A DNA stretch of 64,000 bases from Streptomyces sp. WAC 04229 (lineage in GTDB: Bacteria; Actinomycetota; Actinomycetes; Streptomycetales; Streptomycetaceae), in NCBI RefSeq assembly GCF_003947455.1, contig NZ_QHJH01000005.1, forward strand, positions 1-64,000. Reading direction: 5' to 3'. Each line of letters opens with the position of its first letter. The first letter of the stretch is position 1. Below are positions 32,191-40,968 of the stretch, one piece after another. The notes under the pieces were generated by a model. That model searched no databases and had not been told where the DNA came from. It saw only the letters and a program-made list of their open reading frames with translations. A program made the position numbers and the translations under genes.

Positions 32191-33020
32191 CGGGCCGCCC
32201 CGACCAGCTCGGGCCCGGCCGCCGCCCGGCGCCGCGGCTGCACCCGGCGCGACGGCAGCGCGCACCGCCGCCGGTGCGGCGGGCGCAGCACCGCGAGCGC
32301 CAGACCGAGCAGCGCCGTGGCCGCGACCGCGTCCAGCCAGTAGTGGTTCGCGGTGCCCACGATCACCAGCAGGGTCAGCAGCGGATGCAGCAGCCACAGC
32401 CACCGCAGCCGGGACCGGGTCGCGACGACCAGGCCGACCGCCACCATCAGCGCCCAGCCGAGATGCAGCGACGGCATCGCCGCGAACTGGTTCGACAACT
32501 CGTCCGTGGCGGGCGGCCCGTACACCGAGGGGCCGTACACGCGGGCCGTGTCGACCATCCCGGCGGCGCCCAGCATGCGCGGCGGCGCGAGCGGGAACAG
32601 CAGGTGCAGCACCAGCGCCGCGCCGGTCACGGCGGCCAGCACCCGGCGCGCCCACACGTAGTGCGCGGGCCGTCGCAGGTAGAGCCAGACCAGGAAGGCC
32701 ACGGTGGCCGGGAAGTGCACGGCGGCGTAATAGGTGTTCGCCGAGTGGACCAGCGCGTCGCCGTGCAGGAGCAGGGACTGCACGGAGCCCTCGTCGGGCA
32801 GTCGCAGCGCCCGTTCCCCGTCCCACACCCGTCGGGCGTTGCGGAAGGCCTCCGCCGTGTGCCCCGTCGCCAGCTGCCGGCCGAGCTTGTACACGAGGAA
32901 GAGCCCGGCCACGAGCAGCAGCTCGCGGACGAGCGGCGGGCGTGCGGGCGTGCCCGGCCCCGCCTGTGGGGGCTCCGCTCCGGCGGGCTCGCTGCGGGCT
33001 TTCATCCCCGGGCCTCTCAT
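32187..33020 (-). CDS. PAP2-superfamily membrane phosphatase/transferase
   Basis: A 277-residue membrane protein with about six helices. The PAP2-type catalytic elements are partly visible: 'QFAAMPSLHLGWALMV' with the conserved PSLH, and 'GTANHYWLDAVAA' with the second His-containing motif. This pattern is closest to the Aur1/inositol-phosphorylceramide-synthase-like branch, which also occurs in actinomycetes. Start ATG 33020 has GAGG 8 nt upstream; ATG 33005 with its own GAGG is an equal alternative. Divergent from the TetR gene across an operator array. Lipid substrate unknown. Confidence 0.8.
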   Translation of the reverse strand: MRGPGMKARSEPAGAEPPQAGPGTPARPPLVRELLLVAGLFLVYKLGRQLATGHTAEAFRNARRVWDGERALRLPDEGSVQSLLLHGDALVHSANTYYAAVHFPATVAFLVWLYLRRPAHYVWARRVLAAVTGAALVLHLLFPLAPPRMLGAAGMVDTARVYGPSVYGPPATDELSNQFAAMPSLHLGWALMVAVGLVVATRSRLRWLWLLHPLLTLLVIVGTANHYWLDAVAATALLGLALAVLRPPHRRRCALPSRRVQPRRRAAAGPELVGAAR

Positions 33021-33036
33021 CGATACGACCTCGTTC

Positions 33037-33102
33037 CGATACGCCAGTGTACCGATACGCTCGGGTACCGGTACACTGGCGTATCGGTACACTGGCGTAT
33101 CG
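33037..33102. promoter_or_regulatory. operator array between PAP2 and TetR genes
   Basis: The 16-bp sequence GTACACTGGCGTATCG occurs twice in direct contact (33071-33086 and 33087-33102), and its exact reverse complement occurs once at 33037-33052. Part-copies CGATACGA and CGATACGC are at 33021-33028 and 33053-33060. The array fills the divergent promoter region, so it almost surely binds the adjacent TetR protein and controls both genes. Confidence 0.75.
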
Positions 33103-33151
33103 ATAGACACTCGAGGTGCACTCGAGACGCACCGGACGAGGAGCAGGGACC

Positions 33152-33763
33152 ATGACGTCGCAGGCCGCGGACCGACCGGAAGCGGTCGGCACCTCGCGCC
33201 GCTCCAAGATCACGCCCGAGCGTGAGCAGGAGTTCTTCGACGCCGTGCTCGAACAGATCCGGGCCTGCGGGTACGACGCCGTCACGATGGAGGGCATCGC
33301 CGCCAGTACCAAATGCAGCAAGTCCACGCTCTACCGGCAGTGGAAGACCAAGCCCCAGTTCGTGGCCGCCGCCCTGCGCTCCCACCGGCGGGTGCGCTTC
33401 GCCGGCATCGACAGCGGGTCGCTCGCCGAGGACCTGCGCCAGGCGGCCCGCATCGCGGGGGAGTGGTCCGGCAAGGACACCCTGCTCCAGGCGCTCGGGC
33501 ACGCGGTCATGCAGGACCCGGAGCTCCAGCGCGCGCTGCGCGAGGCGCTGGTGGAACCGGAGATCGCCGCGCTCCGGGAGATCCTGCGGCGCGGGGTCGA
33601 GCGCGGCGAGGTCGACGCGGACCATCCGGCCCTGGAGTACGTGCCGGCGCAGATGTTCGGCGTGCTGCGGATGCGGCCCGTCGTCGAGGGCGAGTACGCC
33701 GACGCGGAGTACCTCGTCCGGTTCGTGGAGGCCGTCGTGCTCCCGGCGCTCGGCCTCCCCTGA
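33152..33763 (+). CDS. TetR-family repressor
   Basis: A 203-residue regulator with an N-terminal helix-turn-helix: 'YDAVTMEGIAASTKCSKSTL' followed by 'YRQWKTKPQFVAAAL', the TetR recognition helix and linker. The C-terminal 140 residues are the ligand-binding domain, resembling the TetR_C_11/AefR-like type by 'FGVLRMRPVVEGEY'. ATG 33152 is preceded by GAGGAG. It should bind the array at 33037-33102 and regulate itself and the PAP2-EamA operon. Confidence 0.85.
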   Translation: MTSQAADRPEAVGTSRRSKITPEREQEFFDAVLEQIRACGYDAVTMEGIAASTKCSKSTLYRQWKTKPQFVAAALRSHRRVRFAGIDSGSLAEDLRQAARIAGEWSGKDTLLQALGHAVMQDPELQRALREALVEPEIAALREILRRGVERGEVDADHPALEYVPAQMFGVLRMRPVVEGEYADAEYLVRFVEAVVLPALGLP

Positions 33764-33844
33764 GACCCAGGCCGCCGTCCATGGGATGACTGGACGGTGG
33801 TCTGCCCGCGCCGCACCGTGGGGACGGGGGCGGCGCGCACCCCC

Positions 33845-33890
33845 GGCCGGGCCGGGGCGCCCTCTGAGCGGAGGGGCGCCCCGCCCGGCC
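33845..33890. terminator. long hairpin between convergent TetR and DUF2510 genes
   Basis: A stem of about 20 bp with one imperfection (arms 33845-33864 and 33871-33890, 6-nt loop TGAGCG) lies between the two convergent stop codons. This is the strongest terminator-like structure in the window. Confidence 0.8.
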
Positions 33891-33915
33891 GATCGACGTG
33901 CGGGGCCGGGTCCGG

Positions 33916-34932
33916 TCAGACGTCCTGCCCGTTGCCGCCCCCCGCGGCGCCCGCCTCGATGCCCTTGGTGATCTCGTCGAGCACGGCCTGCTTCTCCCCG
34001 ACGTCGACGCCGAAGCGGACGACGACGATGCGCTCGGGATCGGCCGGCGAGGGGAAGGCGAGCGACTGGACGTACCCGTCGGCGCCCTTGGCCGTGACCG
34101 CCTGCCAGCGGACCAGGTACCCCTTCTGCCCGGCGACCGTGACCGCCTTGGACGCCAGTTCCTCGTGCGAGGTGATCCCGCCGTAGGACTTGCCGCCGTA
34201 GGATTCCTCGGCGTTCGCCTCGATGTCGGCCTTCGCGACCTCCTCCGCGGTGTCGCCCTTGGTGCGCAGCACCATCGCCGGGGCCGAGTAGGCGCCGCCC
34301 TTGGTGCAGGTGGCGGAGGAGTCGCCGGGGCACTTGTAGCTGTCGTCGGACGTCACCGACGCGCCGACCTCCAGCTGCTGCCCGGACCAGCCGTCCGGGA
34401 TGGGCAGGGTGATCCCGCTCAGCCGGTCCGGCACCGACCCGCTGTCGATCGTCGGCGGCTCCGACTCGCCCGGCGAGTCCGGCGCGGGCGACTCGCCGCC
34501 CCCGCCGTCACCTCCGCCGTCGCCCCCGCGCGGGTCGCCGAAGGGGGCCTCCTCGCCGCCGGGGCCGCGCCGGTCCTGCTGCGAGGGTCCCGCGCTGTCG
34601 CCGTCCGAGCCGTCGCCGGCCAGCGCGTACACACCGACTCCGATGCCGGCCAGCACCGCCACCGCCGCCGCGACGGCTATGCCGGTGGTCAGCCGGCGCC
34701 GCCGCGCGGAGGGCGGCTGCACGGGCATGCCCGGATAGCCCTGGTGCACGGGGTACGGCCCCGGCGCCGCGCCCGGCGCCGGCGGCTGCGCGGGAGGGGC
34801 CCACGCGGCGTCCTGCCCGGCGGGGCGGACCTGGTCCGTCCACGCCTTGCCGTCCCACCAGCGTTCGGTGGTGGGACCGTCCTGCTTCTGTCCGGGGTCC
34901 GGGTACCACCCGGGAGGAGTCACCTGCGTCAT
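33916..34932 (-). CDS. DUF2510 membrane-anchored protein
   Basis: A 338-residue protein. The N-terminal DUF2510 motif ('PGWYPDPG', 'RWWDGKAWTDQ') is followed by a Pro-rich stretch, one membrane helix (about 82-104, 'GIAVAAAVAVLAGIGVGVYAL'-like) and a Gly/Asp/Pro-rich linker; residues about 165-338 form an extracellular domain with 'KCPGDSSATC', where two Cys could form a disulfide. No SD is obvious; a -10-like TACGGT (34939-34944) lies 6 nt before ATG 34932, suggesting a leaderless message. Function unknown; such proteins occur widely at the actinobacterial envelope. Confidence 0.8.
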   Translation of the reverse strand: MTQVTPPGWYPDPGQKQDGPTTERWWDGKAWTDQVRPAGQDAAWAPPAQPPAPGAAPGPYPVHQGYPGMPVQPPSARRRRLTTGIAVAAAVAVLAGIGVGVYALAGDGSDGDSAGPSQQDRRGPGGEEAPFGDPRGGDGGGDGGGGESPAPDSPGESEPPTIDSGSVPDRLSGITLPIPDGWSGQQLEVGASVTSDDSYKCPGDSSATCTKGGAYSAPAMVLRTKGDTAEEVAKADIEANAEESYGGKSYGGITSHEELASKAVTVAGQKGYLVRWQAVTAKGADGYVQSLAFPSPADPERIVVVRFGVDVGEKQAVLDEITKGIEAGAAGGGNGQDV

Positions 34933-35195
34933 GTGCCCACCGTATGAGGCGTCGGTGAAAGCCGGATGAGAGGCCCCGCGACGATGTCCGCCGCCGACCC
35001 GCCACGTCCGGCGGCAGCAACGAGTTGACGCCGCCCGCCAGATGCCACCGCAGATGACGGGCCCGGCGCGTCGTCCCGGCTTTACCCCAAGTCACCCGTC
35101 ACGGCAACTGCTCGCCGGACCACGCACCACGTGCCCGGCCGGAGGGCTAGGCTCAGTGCTCGTACGTCATTCGGGCGACTTGGGGAGGTAGCGGG

Positions 35196-37874
35196 ATGAC
35201 GGAGGTACGGCGGGCGGTCGCCGCCTCGGCCTCCCTCTGGGAGCGCGACGAGGAAGTCGCCACCATCACGCGGGCGGTCCACACCCTCCGTGCCGACCGC
35301 TCTTCCCCCGGCCTGCTGCTGGAGGCGCGCGGCGAGGCCGGAGTGGGCAAGAGCGCGCTGCTCGCCGAGACCCGCCGCATCGCCGAGGCGCTCGGCTGCA
35401 CCGTCTGGTCGGCACGCGGCGGCGAGACCCTCAGGTCGGTCCCCTTCAACGTCGTACGCCAACTCCTCCAGCCCGCGCTGGTGTCGATGCTGCCCGAGGA
35501 GGCCCGCGAGTACCTCGGCGACTGGTACGACATCGCGGGTCCCGCCCTCGGCATAGCGGACCCCGGCGAGCGGCAGGCCGACCCGCAGGGTGTGTGCGAC
35601 GGACTCGTCGCCGCCGTGCGCCGCCTCGCCCGCCGGGAGTGGCCGCTGGTGCTGCTCATCGACGACGCCCACTGGGCCGACCAGGAGACCCTGCGCTGGC
35701 TCGCCGCGCTCGCCGGCCGGCTCGACGAGACCTCGGTGCTGATCGTCCTCGCCCGCCGCCCCGGAGACGTGAGCGGCGACAGTGCCCGCCACCTCGACGA
35801 GGCCGCCGCCGTGGGCCGGCCCCTCACCCCGCTGAACGCCCTCACCCCCGACGCGACGGCCGGACTCACCCGCGCCACGCTGGGAGCCCACGCCGACGCC
35901 GCGTTCTGCCGCGAGGTGTGGGCCGTCACCGGCGGCAACCCCTACGAGACCGTCGAACTCCTCGCCAAGGTCCAGGACAGCGAGCTGCAGCCGGTCGAGG
36001 CGGAGGCCGCCGAGCTGCGCGCACTGAACCGCTCCGCGAGGGGCGGCGGGCTCGTCGCCCGCCTGGAACAACTCGGCGTCGACTCCACCCGGTTCGCCTG
36101 GGCCGCGGCCATCCTCGGCAGCGGCATCACCGTCGACATGGTGGCCCGCCTCGCCACGCTCGACCGCGCCGACGCCGTCCGCTGCGCCGAGCTGCTGTCC
36201 GACGCCCGCATCCTCGCCGCGGCCGGCCCCGCGCCCGGCCAACCCGGCGACGGCGACCTGGAGTTCGTCCATCCGCTGATCGCCACCGCCGTCTACAACT
36301 CCATCCCGGACGCGCTGCGCACGGCGATGCACGGCATAGCGGCCCAACTGGTCACCGACTCCGGCCTCGGCGCCGCGGCCGCCTCCCGCCACCTGCTCCA
36401 GGTCTATCCCGACGACGACCAGGAAGTCGTCGGGCAACTGCGCGAAGCCGCCCGGGAGCACCTGGCCGTCGGCGCCCCGGACGCGGCCCGCCGCTGCCTG
36501 GAGCGCGCCCTGCAGGAACCGCCGTTGCCCGACACCCACGCGCGCGTGCTCTTCGAGCTGGGCTGCGCCACCCTCCTCACCGCACCCGCCACCACCATCG
36601 GCCACCTGCGCACCGCGCTCGCCATGCCGGGACTCGACGGCGAGCAGCGCGTCGACGCCGTCTTCCGGCTCTCCCAGGCCCTGCTCCACAACGACCAGCT
36701 GGAGGAGGCCGTCCGCACCGTCGAGGCGGAGGCGGCCCGCAACCCGGACCCGTCCGCGCGGCTGCGGCTCCAGGCCGTCCAGTACATGTGGGAGGGCATC
36801 CATGCGGGCGAGACGTCCTCGCCCCGCCGCTCCGCCCGCCTGGCCGAACTCGCCGCCACCTGCACCGGCCGCGACAACGCCGAACGCGCCCTGCTCATCC
36901 TGCGCGGCTTCGACGCGATGACGCACGGCGAGAGCGCCGAGGAGGTCGTCGAACTCTGCGACCGGGCCCTGGTCAACGGCCGCCTCGCACCCGGGCTCGG
37001 CTGGACCGACACCGAGTGGGGCCTGGAACTGCCCATGATGCTGGCCAGCTCCTACGCCTACGCCGACCGGCTCGACCGCGCCGAGGCACTGTTCACCGAG
37101 GCCCTGCGCGCCTACGAGACGGCGGGCTGGAGCGGCGGCCACCTCTCCCTCGCGCACGCCTACGTCGGCCTCGGCCACCGCAGGCGAGGACGCCTCAAGG
37201 AGGCCGAGACGTCGCTGCGCGAATCCCTGCGCATCGCCGAACGCGTCGGCCGCGGCCTGCCGTTGTACTGGTCGGCGATCTGCAATCTGATCGACACCCT
37301 GCTCGCCCGCGGCCATGTCGCCGAGGCCCGCATCCTCGCCGACCAGTACGGCTTCGCCCCGCCCTACCCGTCGACGATCGTGCTCCCCGACCCCCGCTCC
37401 GTACGCGGCCGGCTGCTGCTGGCGACCGGCCGCACCGAGGAGGGCGTGAACGAACTGGAGGCCGCCGAGAAGGCCGCCGCCGCCCGCGGCCGGCACAACC
37501 CCGTGGTGGTGCCCTGGGCGACCGAACTGGCCCGCGCCCTCGCCACCGAGGACCCCGGCCGCGCCGCCCGGCTGGCCAGTGACGCCCGCCGCCAGGCCGA
37601 GCGCTTCGGCACCGACACCGCCATAGGAGAGGCCCTGCGCTGCGCCGCCGCGCTGGAGACCGGCCAGCGCGCGGTCCGGCTCGCCGCCCAGGCCGTCACC
37701 TACCTGGAGGCCTCGCCCTGCCAGTACGAACACGCCGCCGCCCGCGTGGAGTACGGCATCGCGGCCCGCTCGGCGGCCGAGCTGGACCGGGGCCTGGCGC
37801 TGGCCGAATCGTGCGGCGCCGACGGGCTGGTGGCCCGGGCCCGCGAGGCGCTGGCGGTGGTGCACGCGGGCTGA
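35196..37874 (+). CDS. large AAA/MalT-type ATPase regulator lacking a C-terminal HTH
   Basis: An 892-residue protein with a P-loop ATPase at the N-terminus (Walker A 'GEAGVGKSALLAET', Walker B 'LVLLIDDAHWADQ') followed by about 550 residues of TPR-like helical repeats. This is the layout of LAL (large ATP-binding LuxR) regulators, but the protein stops at 'REALAVVHAG' without the LuxR helix-turn-helix. It may signal through protein contacts or be a natural short form; no frameshift or remnant HTH is seen in the 22 bp before the convergent pcaL end. ATG 35196 follows GGGGAGG. Confidence 0.8.
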   Translation: MTEVRRAVAASASLWERDEEVATITRAVHTLRADRSSPGLLLEARGEAGVGKSALLAETRRIAEALGCTVWSARGGETLRSVPFNVVRQLLQPALVSMLPEEAREYLGDWYDIAGPALGIADPGERQADPQGVCDGLVAAVRRLARREWPLVLLIDDAHWADQETLRWLAALAGRLDETSVLIVLARRPGDVSGDSARHLDEAAAVGRPLTPLNALTPDATAGLTRATLGAHADAAFCREVWAVTGGNPYETVELLAKVQDSELQPVEAEAAELRALNRSARGGGLVARLEQLGVDSTRFAWAAAILGSGITVDMVARLATLDRADAVRCAELLSDARILAAAGPAPGQPGDGDLEFVHPLIATAVYNSIPDALRTAMHGIAAQLVTDSGLGAAAASRHLLQVYPDDDQEVVGQLREAAREHLAVGAPDAARRCLERALQEPPLPDTHARVLFELGCATLLTAPATTIGHLRTALAMPGLDGEQRVDAVFRLSQALLHNDQLEEAVRTVEAEAARNPDPSARLRLQAVQYMWEGIHAGETSSPRRSARLAELAATCTGRDNAERALLILRGFDAMTHGESAEEVVELCDRALVNGRLAPGLGWTDTEWGLELPMMLASSYAYADRLDRAEALFTEALRAYETAGWSGGHLSLAHAYVGLGHRRRGRLKEAETSLRESLRIAERVGRGLPLYWSAICNLIDTLLARGHVAEARILADQYGFAPPYPSTIVLPDPRSVRGRLLLATGRTEEGVNELEAAEKAAAARGRHNPVVVPWATELARALATEDPGRAARLASDARRQAERFGTDTAIGEALRCAAALETGQRAVRLAAQAVTYLEASPCQYEHAAARVEYGIAARSAAELDRGLALAESCGADGLVARAREALAVVHAG

Positions 37875-37896
37875 CGGCCCGCCCCGCCGGGGCACC

Positions 37897-39018
37897 TCAT
37901 CCCGGGGTGCCGTCCTCCTCGGCCAGCACCCGCTGGGCCGTCGCGAAGGCCGAGTTCGCCGCCGGCACCCCGCAGTACACCGCCGTCTGGAGCAGCACCG
38001 CGCCGATCTCGTCCGGCGTCAGCCCGTTGCGCCGGGCCGCCCGCACGTGCATGGCCAGCTCCTCGTAGTGGCCGTGCGCGACCAGCGCGGTCAGCGTGAC
38101 CAGGCTGCGCTCGCGCCGGGACAGCGTCTCGTCGGTCCAGATCTCGCCCCACGCGTAGCGCGAGATGAAGTCCTGGAAGCGGGCGGTGAACGGGGACTGG
38201 CGGGCCTGCGCCCGGTCCACGTGCGCGTCGCCCAGCACCTCGCGCCGTACCGCCATGCCCCGCCGGGCGTCGCCGCCGAGATGCGCCCGCAGGGCGGTCA
38301 GTACCGCCTCCGGACGCTCGGCCGGCGCCAGGTGCGAGGCGCCGGGGATCTCCGTGAGCGTCGCGCCCGGCACCGCGTCGGCGATCTCCCGCAGATGCGC
38401 GGGCGGCGTGGCCGGATCCTCGCGCCCGGCGATCAGCAGCGTCGGCGCGGTGATGTCGCCGAGCCGGTCCCGCAGGTCGAAGGAGGCCAGCGCGTCGCAG
38501 CAGGCGGCGTAGGCGCCGGGGTCGGCGCCCCGGTGGTCGCGGACCAGCCGCGGCACGGTGAACCCGGGGGTGAACCACCGGGCGTCCGCGCCGTCCGCCA
38601 GCCGCGCCAGCCCCTCCGCCCGCACCTGCGCGGCCCGCTCCTCCCACGGCTTCGCGCCGTTGAAGTGCGCCGACGAGCAGACGACCGCCAGCGACGACAC
38701 CCGCTCCGGATGGTGCACGGCCAGGTGCAGGCCCACCGCCCCGCCCAACGACACCCCGGCGTAGGCGAACCGCTCCACGCCGAGCGAGTCGGCGAGGGCC
38801 AGCACCAGCCCGGCGAGGTCACCGACGGTGGCGCCCGGCCCGATGAGGTCGGCCGCCGAACCGCCGTGCCCGGGCAGGTCCCAGCGGATCACCCGGTGCC
38901 CCGCGGACAGCTCGGGTGCCACCGCGTCCCACAGGGCGTACGAGGTGCCCAGCGAGGGCCCGAGCAGCAGCGGGGGTGCGGAGGCGGGGCCTTCGGCCAG
39001 GTGATCGAGCATGGTCAA
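37897..39018 (-). CDS. pcaL: PcaL, fused 3-oxoadipate enol-lactonase/4-carboxymuconolactone decarboxylase
   Basis: A 373-residue fusion. Residues 1-245 are an alpha/beta hydrolase (PcaD) with nucleophile motif 'AGVSLGGAVG', acid 'GREDPATPP' and 'GASHLAP' for the His. Residues 255-373 are the PcaC decarboxylase domain ('VLGDAHVDRA', 'RRERSLVTLTALVA', 'YCGVPAANSAFATAQ'). The two steps convert 4-carboxymuconolactone to 3-oxoadipate. TTG 39018 overlaps the pcaB stop as TTGA and has GGAG 5 nt upstream; ATG 39012 is the alternative. It is the last gene of the pca operon. Confidence 0.9.
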   Translation of the reverse strand: MTMLDHLAEGPASAPPLLLGPSLGTSYALWDAVAPELSAGHRVIRWDLPGHGGSAADLIGPGATVGDLAGLVLALADSLGVERFAYAGVSLGGAVGLHLAVHHPERVSSLAVVCSSAHFNGAKPWEERAAQVRAEGLARLADGADARWFTPGFTVPRLVRDHRGADPGAYAACCDALASFDLRDRLGDITAPTLLIAGREDPATPPAHLREIADAVPGATLTEIPGASHLAPAERPEAVLTALRAHLGGDARRGMAVRREVLGDAHVDRAQARQSPFTARFQDFISRYAWGEIWTDETLSRRERSLVTLTALVAHGHYEELAMHVRAARRNGLTPDEIGAVLLQTAVYCGVPAANSAFATAQRVLAEEDGTPG

Positions 39019-40361
39019 CGTCGCTCCAGGGCACGGTCGGTCAGGGCTCCCGCGGAGCCGGTGTAACGGACGGGGTCGGTGAGGGCGTCGAGGTCCAGGC
39101 CCCGCAACTCCGGTACCTCCGCGAGCAGTTCACCCAGGGGCCGGTCCTCGGCATACGTGCGCGCCGCCAGCTCGGTGAGCAGCGCCCCGGCGCGGGACCG
39201 CCCGAGCACCGGCGTCAGTTCGGCGGCGAGGCGCTCGGACACGATCAGCCCGTGGGTGAGGCCGAGGTGCGCGCGCATCACGTCCGGCCGCACCCGCAGC
39301 CCCTCGGCCAGCTCGGCGGCGTCCCGGGCCGCGCCGCCGGCCAGCCGCAGCAGGTCGCGCAGCGGCTCCCACTCGGCGTGCCAGGCGCCCGCCGGACGCT
39401 CGTCCTCGGCGGTCAGCGAGCCGTACAGCACCGACGCGAGCTGCGGCGCGCGCCGGGCCGCCGCCGCGATCAGCGTGGACCGTACGGGGTTGGCCTTGTG
39501 CGGCATCGCCGAGGAGCCGCCGCCCCCGCCCTCGGCGACCTCGCCGATCTCGGTGCGGGAGAGCGTCAGCACGTCGGCGGCGATCTTCCCGAGGGCCCCC
39601 GCGGCGAAGGCGAGGGCCCCGGCCAGGTCGGCGACCGGGGTGCGCAGCGTGTGCCACGGCAACAGCGGCGCCCGCAGGCCCAGTTCGCGGGCGTACGCGG
39701 CAGGAAGTGCCATCGGGTCCGGTGCGCCGTACGCCCCGAAGGCGGCCAAGGTGCCCGCCGCGCCGCCGAGCTGCGCGGGCAGGGTGTCGCGTACGGCGGC
39801 GACGCGGTCCCGCGCGTCCAGGACCAGCGCGCGCCATCCGGCCGCCTTCAGCCCGAAGGTCGTCGGCACGGCGTGCTGGGTGAGCGTCCGGCCCGGCATC
39901 GCCGTGTCCCGGTGCTCGGCGGCCAGCGCGGCCAGCGCGCGTTCCGTACGCGTGAGATCGGGGAGGAACAGGTCCAGGGTGCGGGCGGCGACCAGCATCG
40001 TCGCCGTGTCCATGATGTCCTGGCTGGTCGCACCCCGGTGGACGTACGGCCCGTACTCCTCGCCGACCGCCCCGGTCAGGTCGGCCACCAGGGGGATGAC
40101 CGGGTTTCCGCCGCCGCGGGCGCGTTCGGCCAGGGAGCGCAGGTCGAACCGGGCCGGATCGCCGGCGGCCTCCGTCACCGCGGCCGCCGCCCCGGCGGGC
40201 GCCAGTCCCAGCGCGGCCTGGGCGCGGGTCAGGGCCGCCTCGGCGTCCAGCAGGGCCCGCAGGTACGCGTGGTCGCCGGTGGCCGGCCCGGCCGGCGAGC
40301 CCGCCCGGCCGGGGGCGAGCAGGCTCGTGCCGGCGTCGCCGGGATCCGCGGGTGATGTCAC
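39015..40361 (-). CDS. pcaB: PcaB, 3-carboxy-cis,cis-muconate cycloisomerase
   Basis: A 448-residue member of the fumarase/aspartase superfamily, carrying the signature 'GGSSAMPHKANPV' and 'GATSQDIMDTATML'. It lactonises 3-carboxymuconate, the product of PcaGH. GTG 40361 overlaps the pcaG stop as GTGA. A Pro/Gly-rich segment of about 20 residues precedes the conserved part. Adenylosuccinate lyase is the nearest look-alike, but the operon settles the assignment. Confidence 0.9.
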   Translation of the reverse strand: MTSPADPGDAGTSLLAPGRAGSPAGPATGDHAYLRALLDAEAALTRAQAALGLAPAGAAAAVTEAAGDPARFDLRSLAERARGGGNPVIPLVADLTGAVGEEYGPYVHRGATSQDIMDTATMLVAARTLDLFLPDLTRTERALAALAAEHRDTAMPGRTLTQHAVPTTFGLKAAGWRALVLDARDRVAAVRDTLPAQLGGAAGTLAAFGAYGAPDPMALPAAYARELGLRAPLLPWHTLRTPVADLAGALAFAAGALGKIAADVLTLSRTEIGEVAEGGGGGSSAMPHKANPVRSTLIAAAARRAPQLASVLYGSLTAEDERPAGAWHAEWEPLRDLLRLAGGAARDAAELAEGLRVRPDVMRAHLGLTHGLIVSERLAAELTPVLGRSRAGALLTELAARTYAEDRPLGELLAEVPELRGLDLDALTDPVRYTGSAGALTDRALERR

Positions 40362-40963
40362 TGGAACTCCAGGAAGACCGTCTCGCCCTCGCCCTGAAGG
40401 CGGATGTCGAAACGGTACGTCCCACGGCCCTCGTCCGCCGCGACCAGCGTGTCGCGGCGCTCCGCCGGCACCCGGGCCAGCAGCGGGTCGGCGGCGAGCA
40501 GCGCCTGGTCGTCCGGCAGGTAGATCCGGGTGTACAGGTGCACGAGGAGTCCGCGCGCGAAGACGCACACGCTGACGCAGGGCGCGCTCCGCCCGCGGGC
40601 CCCGGGCCGCAGTGTCCGCGCGTACCAGTGGCCGTTCGCGTCGGTCTGGATCCGGCCGAAGCCGGTGAACTCCACCCCGTTGCGGCCCAGGAAGCCGCCG
40701 GATGCGGGGTCGCGCCGCATGGAGCCGTCGGCGGTCGGCGTCCTGCCCTCGGTGTCCGGCCCCCACAGCTCCACGAGCGCGTCCGGCAGCGGGGCGCCCT
40801 CCCCGTCGTACACGTACCCGTGCACGGTGATCGTGTCCGGATGACCGGCCGGCGCGATGTCCTCGCCGCCGGGGAAGGGCAGCGCGTACCCGTAGAACGG
40901 GCCGACCGTGTGCGACGGAGTGGGCAGGACCTGCCCCGGCTCGCTGGTGTCGATCTTCGTCAT
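40358..40963 (-). CDS. pcaG: PcaG, protocatechuate 3,4-dioxygenase alpha subunit
   Basis: A 201-residue intradiol dioxygenase alpha subunit: 'PSHTVGPFYGYALPF', 'VHGYVYDGEGAPLPDALVE' and 'FARGLLVHLYTRIYLPDD'. Alpha subunits shape the active site but lack the full iron-ligand set, which PcaH supplies. ATG 40963 lies 5 bp after pcaH with AAGGA about 11 nt upstream, overlapping the pcaH end. The enzyme opens the protocatechuate ring using O2. Confidence 0.9.
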   Translation of the reverse strand: MTKIDTSEPGQVLPTPSHTVGPFYGYALPFPGGEDIAPAGHPDTITVHGYVYDGEGAPLPDALVELWGPDTEGRTPTADGSMRRDPASGGFLGRNGVEFTGFGRIQTDANGHWYARTLRPGARGRSAPCVSVCVFARGLLVHLYTRIYLPDDQALLAADPLLARVPAERRDTLVAADEGRGTYRFDIRLQGEGETVFLEFQ

Positions 40964-40968
40964 GCGGG

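Noticed and set aside
33021..33126. Possible insertion-sequence end or CRISPR remnant
   Set aside because: The repeats sit exactly between divergent genes including a TetR gene, with no transposase or target duplication; operators explain them better.
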